This document shows positions 10,612 through 19,642 of a stretch of DNA of 64,000 nucleotides, piece after piece. Position 1 is the first letter of the stretch, and each line of letters begins with the position of its first letter. The DNA lies in contig MKUW01000019.1 in NCBI GenBank assembly GCA_001899005.1, positions 237,212 through 301,211 on the forward strand. The letters run 5' to 3'. The position numbers and the translations under genes were made by a program. The DNA is from Chloroflexi bacterium 44-23. GTDB lineage: Bacteria; Chloroflexota; Anaerolineae; Anaerolineales; Anaerolineaceae. The notes beneath the pieces were generated by a model. The model was not told the origin of the DNA. It did no database searches and was given only the letters and a program-made list of their open reading frames with translations.

Positions 10612-13113
10612 ATGGCCGACCAAAACGAAGAACCCGAAGAATTGATTGTCCAGGAACATGCGCTGGACCATTTTATTGAAGATGCATATCGGCGTTATGC
10701 TGTTTTAACCATTTTAGATCGGGCTTTGCCCGACGTGCGAGACGGTCTTAAACCGGGTCAGCGCCGTATTCTGTTTGCGATGGGTGATATGGGGTTGCGC
10801 CATGATACACCGCACAAAAAGTCTGCGCGCGTGGTTGGCGAAGTGCTGGGTAAATACCATCCGCATGGAGATCAATCGGTCTATGATGCTATGGTGCGTA
10901 TGGCGCAGGATTTTTCAATGCGTGCCCCTTTGATCGATGGGCAGGGCAATTTTGGTTCGATTGACGGAGACAGCGCGGCTGCCATGCGCTATACCGAAGC
11001 GCGCTTGACCAGCCTGGGGGAGACCATGCTGGCCGACATCGAGAAGGATACGGTTGAATGGTCGCCCAATTTTGATGGTTCGCTGGCCGAACCGGATGTA
11101 CTACCAACTCGTTTCCCCAATTTACTGGTGAATGGCGTCACCGGCATTGCGGTGGGTATGTCGACCAGTATTTTACCGCATAACCTGGGTGAGGTTTGTG
11201 ATGCTACCAAGTATGTAGCCCAAAATTGGAAGAAGCGCGAAAAGATCACCGTGCCTGAGTTGATGAACTTCATCCCCGGCCCGGATCTGCCCACCGGCGG
11301 GTTGCTTTATCGTTACCGGGTCAATGGCGGTGAGGAAGTTACGGATATGATCGCTCAGGCTTACGCCACCGGCCATTCGACGCTGGTCTGCCAGGCCAAG
11401 GCTGATATACATGACATTGGCGGTGGAAAATCGGAAATTATAATCACCGAACTGCCATATCAAACTCAAAAAGCAACAATTTTGGAGCGACTGGCTTCTG
11501 CACGGGAGAAATTTGTCGGTATCACAGATGTTCGCGATGAATCCGATTATCTAGGCATGCGGGTGGTCTTTGAGGTAGGTCGCGGAGTTGATCCTGTCGA
11601 TGCGCTTGACCGGCTGCTGGCAAACACCCAGATGCGTTCGAGCCTTTCACACAACGCCCTGGCATTGGTAAACAACGAAAATGGCAAAGCGGTCCCCAAG
11701 AACCTGACCTTACTGGACATGATTATTGAATTCATCCGGCACCGTTTGGATGTCATCTCTCGCCGATCTCGCTTTGAACTTGAAAAGGCTGAAGAGCGCA
11801 ACCATATTCTCGAAGGCTTATTAAAAGCCTTGAGCATGATTGATGAAGTCGTCAGTATCATTCGAAAATCACAGAATGCTGAGACTGCCCGCAGAAATCT
11901 GATGGACAAACTCGATTTGACTGGCGTGCAGGCGCAAGCCATTCTTGATATGCCTTTGCGGCGCCTGGTTTCTCTGGAACGCAAAAAGATGGATGATGAG
12001 CGCAAGGAATTGCTGGCGAAGATTAAGAATTTGAAAGCGATTCTTTCATCTCAAGAGCGCCGGCTTGAGGTTGTGGTTGAAGAAACCGAAGAAATAAAAG
12101 ATAAGTATGCCGAGCCGCGCAAGACAGTTATTGTGGATAGTGAAGAAGGCCATCACGCTGCCATGACCGTTTCGGATCTGGTTACACCGACTGAAGACCA
12201 GTTGATAATGGTAAACGACGGCGGATTACAGCGGATCGATTCAAAGGGCTTCCGCGAAAACGTGACCAAGGAGAAACCGACCAGCCGGGCAGTGTTCATA
12301 CCTCTTTTAAGAGCGGTTGCCAAACCTGAAGAGACAGTTCTATTGATCTCGAATCAAGGACGCTTGTGGCAAGGTAATTCCGGCCGTTTACCGCTGGCTG
12401 GCACTTTTGATGAGCTGGGCTTAAAGCGGGGTGAGAAAGTGATCGGATTGGGTGTGGCTCAGACAGATGCTAAACTTATCCTGGTCACTACAGCCGGGCA
12501 GATCAAGCGCGTTGAGATGGCAGATGTGATCGGCTCGCGAGCTGAAGCAACCTGGGCGGCCATCATCGGGTTGAGTGGAGATGAAGAACTACTGGCGGCG
12601 GTAGTTGCCAGCGATAATGCCCATGTACTCATTTGCAGCGCCGGCAGTATCAAATTAACCCCACGCGTGCTGCGGTTTGAAAGCGGATCGATTAACCCGC
12701 AAGCGACCCCATCCGCTAAAGGTGTAACAGCCATTAAAATGATGGGGGATCCGTTGGTATCGGCCGTAGCAATAGAACCTGAAAGCTTCAAAAATGGCTA
12801 TTGTGTCGCAGTAACCGAGAAAGGCCACATCAAACGGGTTGCTCTCGAAGATTTTCCTGTTCAAGGACGAGGCGGCCAAGGTGTTCAGCTGTGGAAGTTA
12901 ACAGCCGATACCGGCAAAATTGTCGGTTTTGTGGCGGGGAGTGATAAGGATCAGGTGGACATCTATTCTGCCAGACTTAAACGCGTGCGCATTGATATTA
13001 GAGCGTTGCCCATCGTTACGCGGGCTACCAAAGGATTGGATCTGGGAGCCAAATTGGTTAAAGGCGATTTGTTTGCGGATGGCGAAGCAACCGCCGGATT
13101 GGTGATCTGTTAA
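10612..13113 (+). CDS. gyrA: Type II DNA topoisomerase subunit A (gyrase A-like)
   Basis: The 833-residue breakage-reunion subunit. The winged-helix region has the catalytic tyrosine Y127 in AMRYTEARL, and the C-terminal beta-pinwheel runs from about residue 510 onward. A GyrA-box-like heptad QGRGGQG at residue 751 favours gyrase over topo IV, although its second position (Gly) departs from the consensus QRRGGKG. In the quinolone-interaction helix the residue matching E. coli Ser83 is Gln88 ([10 protein letters not shown]), while the acidic position is kept as Asp92. The start is ATG 10612, with AAGGA 5 nt upstream. It forms an operon with the B subunit. Confidence 0.93.
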   Translation: MADQNEEPEELIVQEHALDHFIEDAYRRYAVLTILDRALPDVRDGLKPGQRRILFAMGDMGLRHDTPHKKSARVVGEVLGKYHPHGDQSVYDAMVRMAQDFSMRAPLIDGQGNFGSIDGDSAAAMRYTEARLTSLGETMLADIEKDTVEWSPNFDGSLAEPDVLPTRFPNLLVNGVTGIAVGMSTSILPHNLGEVCDATKYVAQNWKKREKITVPELMNFIPGPDLPTGGLLYRYRVNGGEEVTDMIAQAYATGHSTLVCQAKADIHDIGGGKSEIIITELPYQTQKATILERLASAREKFVGITDVRDESDYLGMRVVFEVGRGVDPVDALDRLLANTQMRSSLSHNALALVNNENGKAVPKNLTLLDMIIEFIRHRLDVISRRSRFELEKAEERNHILEGLLKALSMIDEVVSIIRKSQNAETARRNLMDKLDLTGVQAQAILDMPLRRLVSLERKKMDDERKELLAKIKNLKAILSSQERRLEVVVEETEEIKDKYAEPRKTVIVDSEEGHHAAMTVSDLVTPTEDQLIMVNDGGLQRIDSKGFRENVTKEKPTSRAVFIPLLRAVAKPEETVLLISNQGRLWQGNSGRLPLAGTFDELGLKRGEKVIGLGVAQTDAKLILVTTAGQIKRVEMADVIGSRAEATWAAIIGLSGDEELLAAVVASDNAHVLICSAGSIKLTPRVLRFESGSINPQATPSAKGVTAIKMMGDPLVSAVAIEPESFKNGYCVAVTEKGHIKRVALEDFPVQGRGGQGVQLWKLTADTGKIVGFVAGSDKDQVDIYSARLKRVRIDIRALPIVTRATKGLDLGAKLVKGDLFADGEATAGLVIC

Positions 13114-13117
13114 TCAC

Positions 13118-13534
13118 ATGCCTATTCGTAAATTTTCACCCATGCCGCTGGATAGCAACATCAATATCTTCCAAGTCTACGAAGATATTGAGGTATACGA
13201 TGGTCACCTGGCATTGCTGGTTGACCATTTGCTCAACCATATCAAAGTATTGGTCGCGATTGCACACCTGCCGGGCGGTAAAAACCTGATGAATGCTTTA
13301 AAACGTCATCCATTGCTGATGGAGGGTGCCAATGATGCGCGCTCACCAGAACGCATCTTGATGGCGGATTGTATCCGTCTGCTGGATAGTCTGGTGGAAT
13401 TGGCGCGTATCTCGGCTTACCCCGAGAACAGCAAATTGGCAGCAAAGGAACTTGAGGAATTGCAGATGACGATTCCCTTCCTGGATTATCGTTACGAGGA
13501 TGATCCCTTTCCTTCGGATTCAGAGCGAGAATAA
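13118..13534 (+). CDS. Conserved small protein of unknown function
   Basis: A 138-residue soluble, mostly helical protein with no recognised family. It begins 4 nt after the topoisomerase A stop codon and ends just before a strong bidirectional terminator, so it is almost certainly the last gene of that operon. It has an acidic C-terminus (YRYEDDPFPSDSERE) and no signal peptide, cysteine cluster or membrane segment. Tight coupling suggests a role connected with, or at least co-regulated with, the topoisomerase, but this is inference. Confidence 0.65.
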   Translation: MPIRKFSPMPLDSNINIFQVYEDIEVYDGHLALLVDHLLNHIKVLVAIAHLPGGKNLMNALKRHPLLMEGANDARSPERILMADCIRLLDSLVELARISAYPENSKLAAKELEELQMTIPFLDYRYEDDPFPSDSERE

Positions 13535-13544
13535 CACGGGAAGG

Positions 13545-13573
13545 TAATCACGAGTGTGAAGCACTCGTGATTA
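13545..13573. terminator. Bidirectional hairpin terminator
   Basis: A 12-bp perfect stem (TAATCACGAGTG and its complement) with a 5-nt loop lies between two converging genes. The flanking A/T tracts are weak, but position and stem strength support termination in both directions. Confidence 0.75.
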
Positions 13574-13588
13574 TTAAGATGCTCTTCC

Positions 13589-14347
13589 TTACAAAATCTT
13601 TGTACCGCACTCCGGGCAGAACTTAGCACCTTTGCCATCTGTACCGCAATTCGGACAGATAGTGCTGGCTGCTTTTACTTCAATCTTCGTGCCGCATTCC
13701 GGACAGAACTTAGCGCCGTGGGTCTCGGCATTACAATTTGGGCAGCGTGTGTCTACCGGTTGAAGCATAGCTGTGCCACATTCGGGACAGAATTTAGTGC
13801 CTGCGGCTGCCAGGGTGCCATCGTTGGGACATTTGGCCATCTGGGTGCTGGCTTGTTGTGCACTTTCGACGGCTTGCGAAGCTTTTTTGAGAACGTCGCC
13901 AAACCCGAATGCATTCGCAAAGCCTTTTAGTGCCGATCCGGCTTGCTCACCACGCGCTTCATTGATTTCATTCAAACGTGGGCTGTCGTCATTACAGAAA
14001 CCGGACTGAGAATCAAAATCGGAAAGGCAGACAATGCGATTGCAACTGGGGCATTCACGGAAGTGCATTTGGGTTTGCTTCCAGGCATTTTCCAATTGGG
14101 CCGCGGTGAGTTTATAAGAATAGCGTGCGTCCTCGCCGGTGACATTGTTGGCAACTTGATGACCTACCAAGGGCACTTTGCGTAAAAGACCGCCAAGCGC
14201 TTGTTTTCCAAGATCCTGTGTAACGGTATTAATTACATCCGGCTGGCTGCGGAATTCCCTTTCGCAGCTATCACAATAAAAAATAGCATACGGTCCAGTA
14301 CCGTCATTCCTGACGTCATACCGTGGCATACGAGAGAAACTGCTCAT
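13589..14347 (-). CDS. Multi-zinc-ribbon protein
   Basis: A 252-residue protein of alternating zinc-binding motifs. An N-terminal pair (YCDSCERE and ECPSCNRIVC) frames a helical region. After a linker (~145-170) come ribbons with repeated CPxCG knuckles; KFCPECGT occurs three times. Each CxxC pair can hold half of a zinc site. Such proteins usually act as scaffolds or adaptors in membrane or stress complexes; the partner is unknown. It has its own promoter at 14398-14426 and shares the hairpin terminator with the topoisomerase operon. Confidence 0.75.
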   Translation of the reverse strand: MSSFSRMPRYDVRNDGTGPYAIFYCDSCEREFRSQPDVINTVTQDLGKQALGGLLRKVPLVGHQVANNVTGEDARYSYKLTAAQLENAWKQTQMHFRECPSCNRIVCLSDFDSQSGFCNDDSPRLNEINEARGEQAGSALKGFANAFGFGDVLKKASQAVESAQQASTQMAKCPNDGTLAAAGTKFCPECGTAMLQPVDTRCPNCNAETHGAKFCPECGTKIEVKAASTICPNCGTDGKGAKFCPECGTKIL

Positions 14348-14397
14348 GGTGCGACTCCTAAAAAAAATTGAAATTTGAAGGGATTTTATTAACAGAG

Positions 14398-14426
14398 AGT
14401 GTACGATAATTAGCCCGGCAAGTCAA
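14398..14426 (-). promoter_or_regulatory. Promoter of the zinc-ribbon gene
   Basis: Read on the minus strand: TTGACT (14426-14421), a 17-nt spacer, then TACACT (14403-14398). The start codon at 14347 is about 45 nt downstream of the expected transcription start. Confidence 0.65.
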
Positions 14427-14891
14427 CGTTTATCAACCGGCAAGATGTGACAGGACTTCATTGGATTGCGGACTTTTCATGAAAAGGGAGTTGGCGGAGG
14501 ATCACTATGGTCTCATGAATTACATTTATAATATTGGATTCTCCTTCCTGCAAGAGCAGAGGACTACAGAGAGAATAAATGAGTTAATAAGCCTGGTGAT
14601 TTTTTCAATTCTCATTTATCAGCTTAATTCAGAGCTTCAGGTCAGTTCTCAACCGCCTTTGAGAGGATTCGCTTGTGGTATATAAGCCCCTCAATCTTAG
14701 CCGGGGAACATGATTTCTGCGCACGGATTATTGCGGGTTAGTTAGCTTGAGTTGTTTTTTACTATCCAATCTGAGAAGAGGCAAAACGCATGCAAACAGA
14801 CGCGGAGAAAGGCTGCCCTCATCGGCCTTTTTACTCGAACCAGTGATTCATTGGTCCTTCGCGGCTCCGGCTTTCATTCTTTTGTGTGCTA
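14427..14891. other. Intergenic region without a supported gene
   Basis: About 465 nt. Short open frames occur, but none has a ribosome-binding site and a plausible protein composition. A weak hairpin near 14805-14830 (AAGGC/GCCTT followed by T5 on the plus strand) could be a terminator, but no plus-strand gene precedes it. Confidence 0.4.
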
Positions 14892-15065
14892 CTATCCGGC
14901 TTTGAAATTCTCGGCACCCGGGAGACTACCCATCAATTCTTCGGGATGGTGAATCAAAACAGGAAGATGCTGGGGGCAAATATAGTACTCATTATTCTGA
15001 TAATCAAGCAGTATTAAGGGGGCTTGTTGGTTGGTTACATTGCAGACGATGCATTTTTTTTCCAT
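14892..15065 (-). CDS. Small zinc-binding protein (57 aa)
   Basis: A short gene read on the minus strand from ATG at 15065 to TAG at 14892-14894, preceded by an AAGGAAG ribosome-binding site. The product has a treble-clef-like metal site made of C5-x2-C8 and C30-x2-H33 (MEKKCIVCN and YYICPQHLP), followed by a short conserved-looking tail ending in LPGAENF. The composition is typical of a real protein. Function is unknown. I am fairly confident that it is translated, less so about its role. Confidence 0.7.
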   Translation of the reverse strand: MEKKCIVCNVTNQQAPLILLDYQNNEYYICPQHLPVLIHHPEELMGSLPGAENFKAG

Positions 15066-15376
15066 GTTATTGCTTCCTTTTGGTTTGGTGAGGTTATTTT
15101 GGCCTTAGTTTATCCAATTTGGCGATTATATCATGGAGTGAAACCGGTTGATCCGTAATTAGTGGTTCGATGGCTTGCAGATGTATGTTAAGAGCAGGGT
15201 ATATGAATCCATGAGATTTATGGCAATAAAGGTGTTATAAATTTTGTGGATGGGGATCAGTTTTGGAATATATAGATCATTTATAATTGAGAAACTGATT
15301 TGAAGATGATATTGAGAGTGTTATTCACACGCTGCTTTCAGGTGTTATTGAAAATACCGTTGGGATAGGATCAAAT
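15066..15376. other. Intergenic region between divergent genes
   Basis: About 310 nt that must contain the promoters of the small zinc protein (minus) and the cupin gene (plus). It is AT-rich. I see no clear paired -35/-10 boxes and no additional gene. Confidence 0.4.
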
Positions 15377-15706
15377 ATGAATTTGTACCAGAAAAAACCA
15401 CTTGATTTTGTGCAAGAAAACCCAGAGAAAATGCATAAGACCTCTTTGTTCAGTGGTGATTATATGATGCTGGGTTTAAATTGTTTGTTGCCTGGTCAGG
15501 AACACCGGCTCCACAGCCACTCCCACCAGGACAAATTTTATTACGTGCTGGAGGGGGAGGGGTTATTCATCGTTGGCGAGCAGACTCACAATGCAGGCGT
15601 GGGTGAGATCATCTGGGCACCCGCCGGGGTGCTGCATAGTGTCAGCAATCAATCACAGGTGCGCCTGGTTGTATTAATGGGTATGGCGCCCATCCTTATG
15701 GGGTGA
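15377..15706 (+). CDS. Single-domain cupin protein
   Basis: A 109-residue cupin. The first cupin motif is present as HRLHSHSHQDKFYYVLEGEG (residues ~48-67), with the usual glutamate ligand position occupied by Asp/Lys. The second motif is GEIIWAPAGVLHSV. Two or three histidines could bind a metal. Stand-alone cupins may be isomerases, dioxygenases or sensors, and nothing here decides which. The stop codon is 28 nt before the polymerase gene, so the two are probably co-transcribed. Its start codon is ATG 15377, although no strong ribosome-binding site is visible. Confidence 0.8.
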   Translation: MNLYQKKPLDFVQENPEKMHKTSLFSGDYMMLGLNCLLPGQEHRLHSHSHQDKFYYVLEGEGLFIVGEQTHNAGVGEIIWAPAGVLHSVSNQSQVRLVVLMGMAPILMG

Positions 15707-15734
15707 TTATTATCGTACCGATGTTTATTTCCAA

Positions 15735-18700
15735 ATGAATGATTTAGAGAGTGCTTTTGTTCATTTGCATGCTCATTCCTACTTTTCGCTGCAGGAAGGC
15801 TTAATTTCGCCTGAAGATCTGGTTAAGACAGCCAAATTAAATGGCATGCAGTCAATTGCTCTGGTTGACCATCGCTGCCTGAGTGGTGTAGTAGCGTTCG
15901 AGCAGGTTTGCCGGCATGAAGACATCCGGCCTATTTATGGGCTGGAAATTGAACTTTCCTGGCAGGGACAGCAAGGAATTATCGTTTTGCTGGCTGCCAA
16001 TCAAGAGGGCTGGTCCAACCTGTGCCGCCTGAGCAGCCAGGTTATGCTGGTTGATGATACCGTCGGTGAAGTCAGCATTGATCTCGAAATTTTGGCTGGA
16101 AATTCCGCCGGATTAATTGCCCTGACGGGAGGGCAGCGCAGTCTGCTGGATACCTTCATTCACCGCTCCCAGGAAGAGCATGCCTTGCAATGGTTGGCTC
16201 AATTACACGATATCTTCAGTGATAAGCTTTTCATTGAACTGCAGCAGCATTCTCCAGACCAGGAAATTCACCTGCGCCGTTTGGTGAAGATGACTGCGGC
16301 CAGCCGGATACCCTATGTAGCCACACATGATATTTATTATCTAAATGAAGAAGACACAGAACTCCAAAAAACACTGGCTTCTATTCGTTTGAGTTGTAAA
16401 GTAAAGGATCTGCGCCAGGATCAGGCAGCGCCGTCCAATGCCTATTTCAGCTCGCAAGTTGAGATGAAGCAGCGCTTTGCCTGGCTTCCGGAAGCGATCG
16501 AGAATACCCGCATAATTGCCGCTTTGTGCAATTGCCGTCTGCCCATTGGCGATACTCATTTTCCGGAAGTGCCCTTACCGGCCGGTAAGACCGTAACTGA
16601 AGTGCTCAGGGAAAAAGCTTATTTAGGTGCCCGCCAACGTTATGGCCGGATCGATGAACACATCTCAACCCGGCTCGAATATGAACTTGGCATCATTGCA
16701 AAGCGTGGTTATGAACCAATTTTCTTAATTGTAGAAGAGCTGCTCGAATTTGCGCGCCAGAACGGCGTACCGATCTCTTCGCGCGGATCGGCTGCTTCAT
16801 CACTGGTGGCTTATTGCCTCAGAATTACCAATCCGGACCCGTTAGCGCTCGATCTCTATTTCGAGCGTTTTCTAAACCCGGCTCGCAGCAGCCCACCGGA
16901 TATTGATACCGATTTGTGTTCTCGCCGCAGGGATCTGGTCATTCAGCATGTGTTTGATAAATACGGTAGTGAACGGGTGGCAATGGTGGCTACCATAAAC
17001 TGCTTTCGACCCAGATCTGCTTTGGGTGAGGTAGCCAAAGCGTTTGGATTGGCAACTAGCGAGGTGCGGCAATTGGTGGAATCGCTGCCATACCGGCAAG
17101 CCTTTGGGGAGCATTTACAATCAGATCAAGAACTGTTTGCTGCGCTTGAGAGCGCGAATCCACGCTTCCAGCGCGTTTTTGAGCATGCCCGACGATTGTT
17201 GGATCAACCACGGCATTTATCAATGCATCCTGGCGGTATTTTGGTTGCACCTGGCAAAATAACGGATTTGGTACCTGTCATGCGTTCCGGTGGGAAAGGT
17301 GTGACCATTACGCAGTTCGACCTGGAAGGCGTGGCACGCTTTGGGCTTGTCAAGATTGACTTGCTCGGAATCCGTGGCTTATCCGTACTGGGGGATGTGG
17401 CTGAGGCGATTTTCTCCTGGCGGCAGTCTGAATTTTCGAATGCAATGCAGGTATTACACTCAATCCCGCTCGAAGATGAAGAAACAGCCCGTGCTGTCCG
17501 TGCCGGTCAAACGATCGGCTGCTTTCAAATTGAGTCACCCGGCATGCGGGCCACATTAAGAGAAATTGAGGGAGATTCCCCCGCCGATATCATGTCTGCT
17601 CTGGCACTTTACCGCCCGGGTCCGTTGCGTGGTGGTTTACGGGATGCCTTTGTGCGTCGTTTTAAAAAGCTAGAGCCGGTTGAGCATATTCATCCCATTC
17701 TGGAACCATTGCTGGCCGAGAGTTATGGGGTTATCCTCTATCAGGAGCAAGTGTTGCGGATTGCACACGAATTGGGTGGTTTAAGCCTGGCGGATGCTGA
17801 TTTGTTGCGGCGTGCAATGTCGCATTTTGATCCCGGTGAACACATGAAAACACTGCAGCAGCGTTTTTTGGCCGGTTTTCAACAGCGCGGAGTATCGCTT
17901 GAAAAAGCGGAAAAAGTGTGGGAAATGATGGCTGCCTTTGCCGGTTACGGCTTTCCCAAGGCGCATGCAGCCTCTTATGCTCTGGTAGCCTGGCAGTCAG
18001 CCTGGTGTAAAGCACACTTCCCGGCCGAATTTATGAATGCGGTACTGGCCAATGGCGGCGGCTATTATTCACAACGAGTCTATTTAAGCGAAGCACGCCG
18101 GCTTGGGCTGCGCACCGAGCCGCCGCATATTAACCATAGTGGGTATCAATTTCGTGTCGCTTATCCGCAGGGGGAGGCTTGCCTCTATATGGGGCTGGAT
18201 CAGGTCTACGGGCTTACCCGCCAGACACAAGAACGTATCATTGCCAACCGGCCCTACCACAGCCTGGATGATTTCTTGAGCAAAGTTGATCCTCGCAAAG
18301 CAGAATTGGAAAACCTTATCCGCTGTGGTGCCCTGAGCGGTTTTGGTTCTATTCCGCAAATGATTAATCGTCTTGCCACTGGAAGCTGGCGGAAAAATCA
18401 ACCGAATCTGTTCGTCTGGCAGGCTGAGGATGGGCAGGATTGGTCTATGCAAGAAAAAGCACAGGCACAGGAGCAGATTCTGGGGGTGAGTGTCAATGTT
18501 CATCCGCTTGATCTGGTGGCAGCGAAAACCCGGGCTGCCGGAGCTGTTGCATCAACCGAGCTTATCAATCGATTGGGAGAGTCGCTGGTGGTAGCCGGCA
18601 GCCGCATGACCTCCCGGCGGGTGCGAACAGCAAAAGGTGATCTTATGCTATTTTTGACACTCGAAGATCTGGAAGGAATGCTCTCCGTGGTTTTCTTTCC

Positions 18701-18845
18701 GCAGGTATATCGCCAGTATCGTGCAGCGCTGCACGGCAATGGCCCTTTTTTGATCCGCGGAGTAGTTGAATGGGATCAGGAGCTGGCTGAGGTGTGGTTG
18801 CGCGCAGAGAAAGTACGTAATTTAAACCCCCCTACAGCTGCTTAA
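15735..18845 (+). CDS. dnaE: DNA polymerase III alpha subunit, short DnaE form
   Basis: A 1036-residue C-family replicative-type polymerase. The N-terminal PHP domain starts with HLHAHSYFS (H10, H12, H14). The palm shows PDIDTD with catalytic D391 and D393, and the third aspartate D542 in KIDLLG. A helix-hairpin-helix region and a C-terminal OB domain follow (VAGSRMTSRRVRTAKGD). It is shorter than typical DnaE1 (~1150-1200 residues) and near the size of DnaE2/ImuC. No imuA or imuB lies beside it, so a second, repair-associated polymerase is possible but not shown. It probably shares a transcript with the cupin gene. Confidence 0.9.
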   Translation: MNDLESAFVHLHAHSYFSLQEGLISPEDLVKTAKLNGMQSIALVDHRCLSGVVAFEQVCRHEDIRPIYGLEIELSWQGQQGIIVLLAANQEGWSNLCRLSSQVMLVDDTVGEVSIDLEILAGNSAGLIALTGGQRSLLDTFIHRSQEEHALQWLAQLHDIFSDKLFIELQQHSPDQEIHLRRLVKMTAASRIPYVATHDIYYLNEEDTELQKTLASIRLSCKVKDLRQDQAAPSNAYFSSQVEMKQRFAWLPEAIENTRIIAALCNCRLPIGDTHFPEVPLPAGKTVTEVLREKAYLGARQRYGRIDEHISTRLEYELGIIAKRGYEPIFLIVEELLEFARQNGVPISSRGSAASSLVAYCLRITNPDPLALDLYFERFLNPARSSPPDIDTDLCSRRRDLVIQHVFDKYGSERVAMVATINCFRPRSALGEVAKAFGLATSEVRQLVESLPYRQAFGEHLQSDQELFAALESANPRFQRVFEHARRLLDQPRHLSMHPGGILVAPGKITDLVPVMRSGGKGVTITQFDLEGVARFGLVKIDLLGIRGLSVLGDVAEAIFSWRQSEFSNAMQVLHSIPLEDEETARAVRAGQTIGCFQIESPGMRATLREIEGDSPADIMSALALYRPGPLRGGLRDAFVRRFKKLEPVEHIHPILEPLLAESYGVILYQEQVLRIAHELGGLSLADADLLRRAMSHFDPGEHMKTLQQRFLAGFQQRGVSLEKAEKVWEMMAAFAGYGFPKAHAASYALVAWQSAWCKAHFPAEFMNAVLANGGGYYSQRVYLSEARRLGLRTEPPHINHSGYQFRVAYPQGEACLYMGLDQVYGLTRQTQERIIANRPYHSLDDFLSKVDPRKAELENLIRCGALSGFGSIPQMINRLATGSWRKNQPNLFVWQAEDGQDWSMQEKAQAQEQILGVSVNVHPLDLVAAKTRAAGAVASTELINRLGESLVVAGSRMTSRRVRTAKGDLMLFLTLEDLEGMLSVVFFPQVYRQYRAALHGNGPFLIRGVVEWDQELAEVWLRAEKVRNLNPPTAA

Positions 18846-18927
18846 TTTCGTAAACAGGGGGTCTGCATATGATAGACTTAATCAGAGATGTGTTCCCATA
18901 TCCACCTTGATAATTGGTAGAGGCGGC

Positions 18928-19542
18928 ATGCGATTCGGTGTTAAATCCATTTGGACAGTAATCAAAGATTTTTATTATCAGCTGACTAAAATGGTCGTAC
19001 TCAACCTTTTGTGGCTGCTGTGCTGCATTCCGATCATCACTATTCCGGCAGCAACCGGCGCTCTTGCGTATGCCACGCATGTCTTGATAGCTGATGAATC
19101 AGAATACAATTGGAAGCTCTTTTTCAGCGGATTTAAAAAGACTTTCTGGTGGATCTGGCGTTGGTTTCTGCCCAATTTGTTGATTCCATTAATCTTCCTG
19201 ACCAATATTTTCTTATTTCAAAGTGAAAATGGCACGCTCAATCTCATCGTGCGGGCTGGCAATATCCTGTTGCTCTTCGGCTGGTCATTCTTGCAGACCT
19301 TTACCTTGCCGGTCTTATTTGAACAGAAAAAGCCGCAAATATTCATGGCACTGCGCAATAGCTTTGCTGTCTTTGTGCACCTGCCAGCTTATTTCCTAAT
19401 GACTTTCCTCTTCTTTTGGACCATCATGCTCATCAGCACTATTTTGGTTATACCGCTCTTGGTTGTTACCATTAGCTTTGGCATGTTCTTTTCCATGTCA
19501 ATGCTGAAACTGGCTCTGCAGGAGATGAAGGCACAAACATAG
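18928..19542 (+). CDS. YesL-like (DUF624) membrane protein
   Basis: A ~204-residue polytopic protein with five or six hydrophobic helices and the N-terminal pattern of the YesL family (LNLLWLLCCIPIITIPAATGAL, residues ~24-45, describes its first membrane helix and conserved Pro-rich turn). Family members often sit with carbohydrate transport genes, which is not the case here. ATG 18928 follows AGAGG at short spacing; an in-frame TTG at 18907 is the alternative. Function is unknown. Confidence 0.78.
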   Translation: MRFGVKSIWTVIKDFYYQLTKMVVLNLLWLLCCIPIITIPAATGALAYATHVLIADESEYNWKLFFSGFKKTFWWIWRWFLPNLLIPLIFLTNIFLFQSENGTLNLIVRAGNILLLFGWSFLQTFTLPVLFEQKKPQIFMALRNSFAVFVHLPAYFLMTFLFFWTIMLISTILVIPLLVVTISFGMFFSMSMLKLALQEMKAQT

Positions 19543-19642
19543 ACAGAGTGAAGGATGATAATACAAAATAGGATTAATTAATAATCAGAGATTCCTAAAA
19601 TTAGAAATGATAAAATTAGTATAAAAACATTTAAGAGGCCTT

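Noticed and set aside
14461..14685. 74-codon plus-strand open frame in the zinc-protein intergenic region
   Set aside because: No ribosome-binding site, no family resemblance, and no coding-like composition.
14752..14952. 66-codon plus-strand open frame
   Set aside because: It overlaps the better-supported minus-strand small zinc protein and has no start signals.
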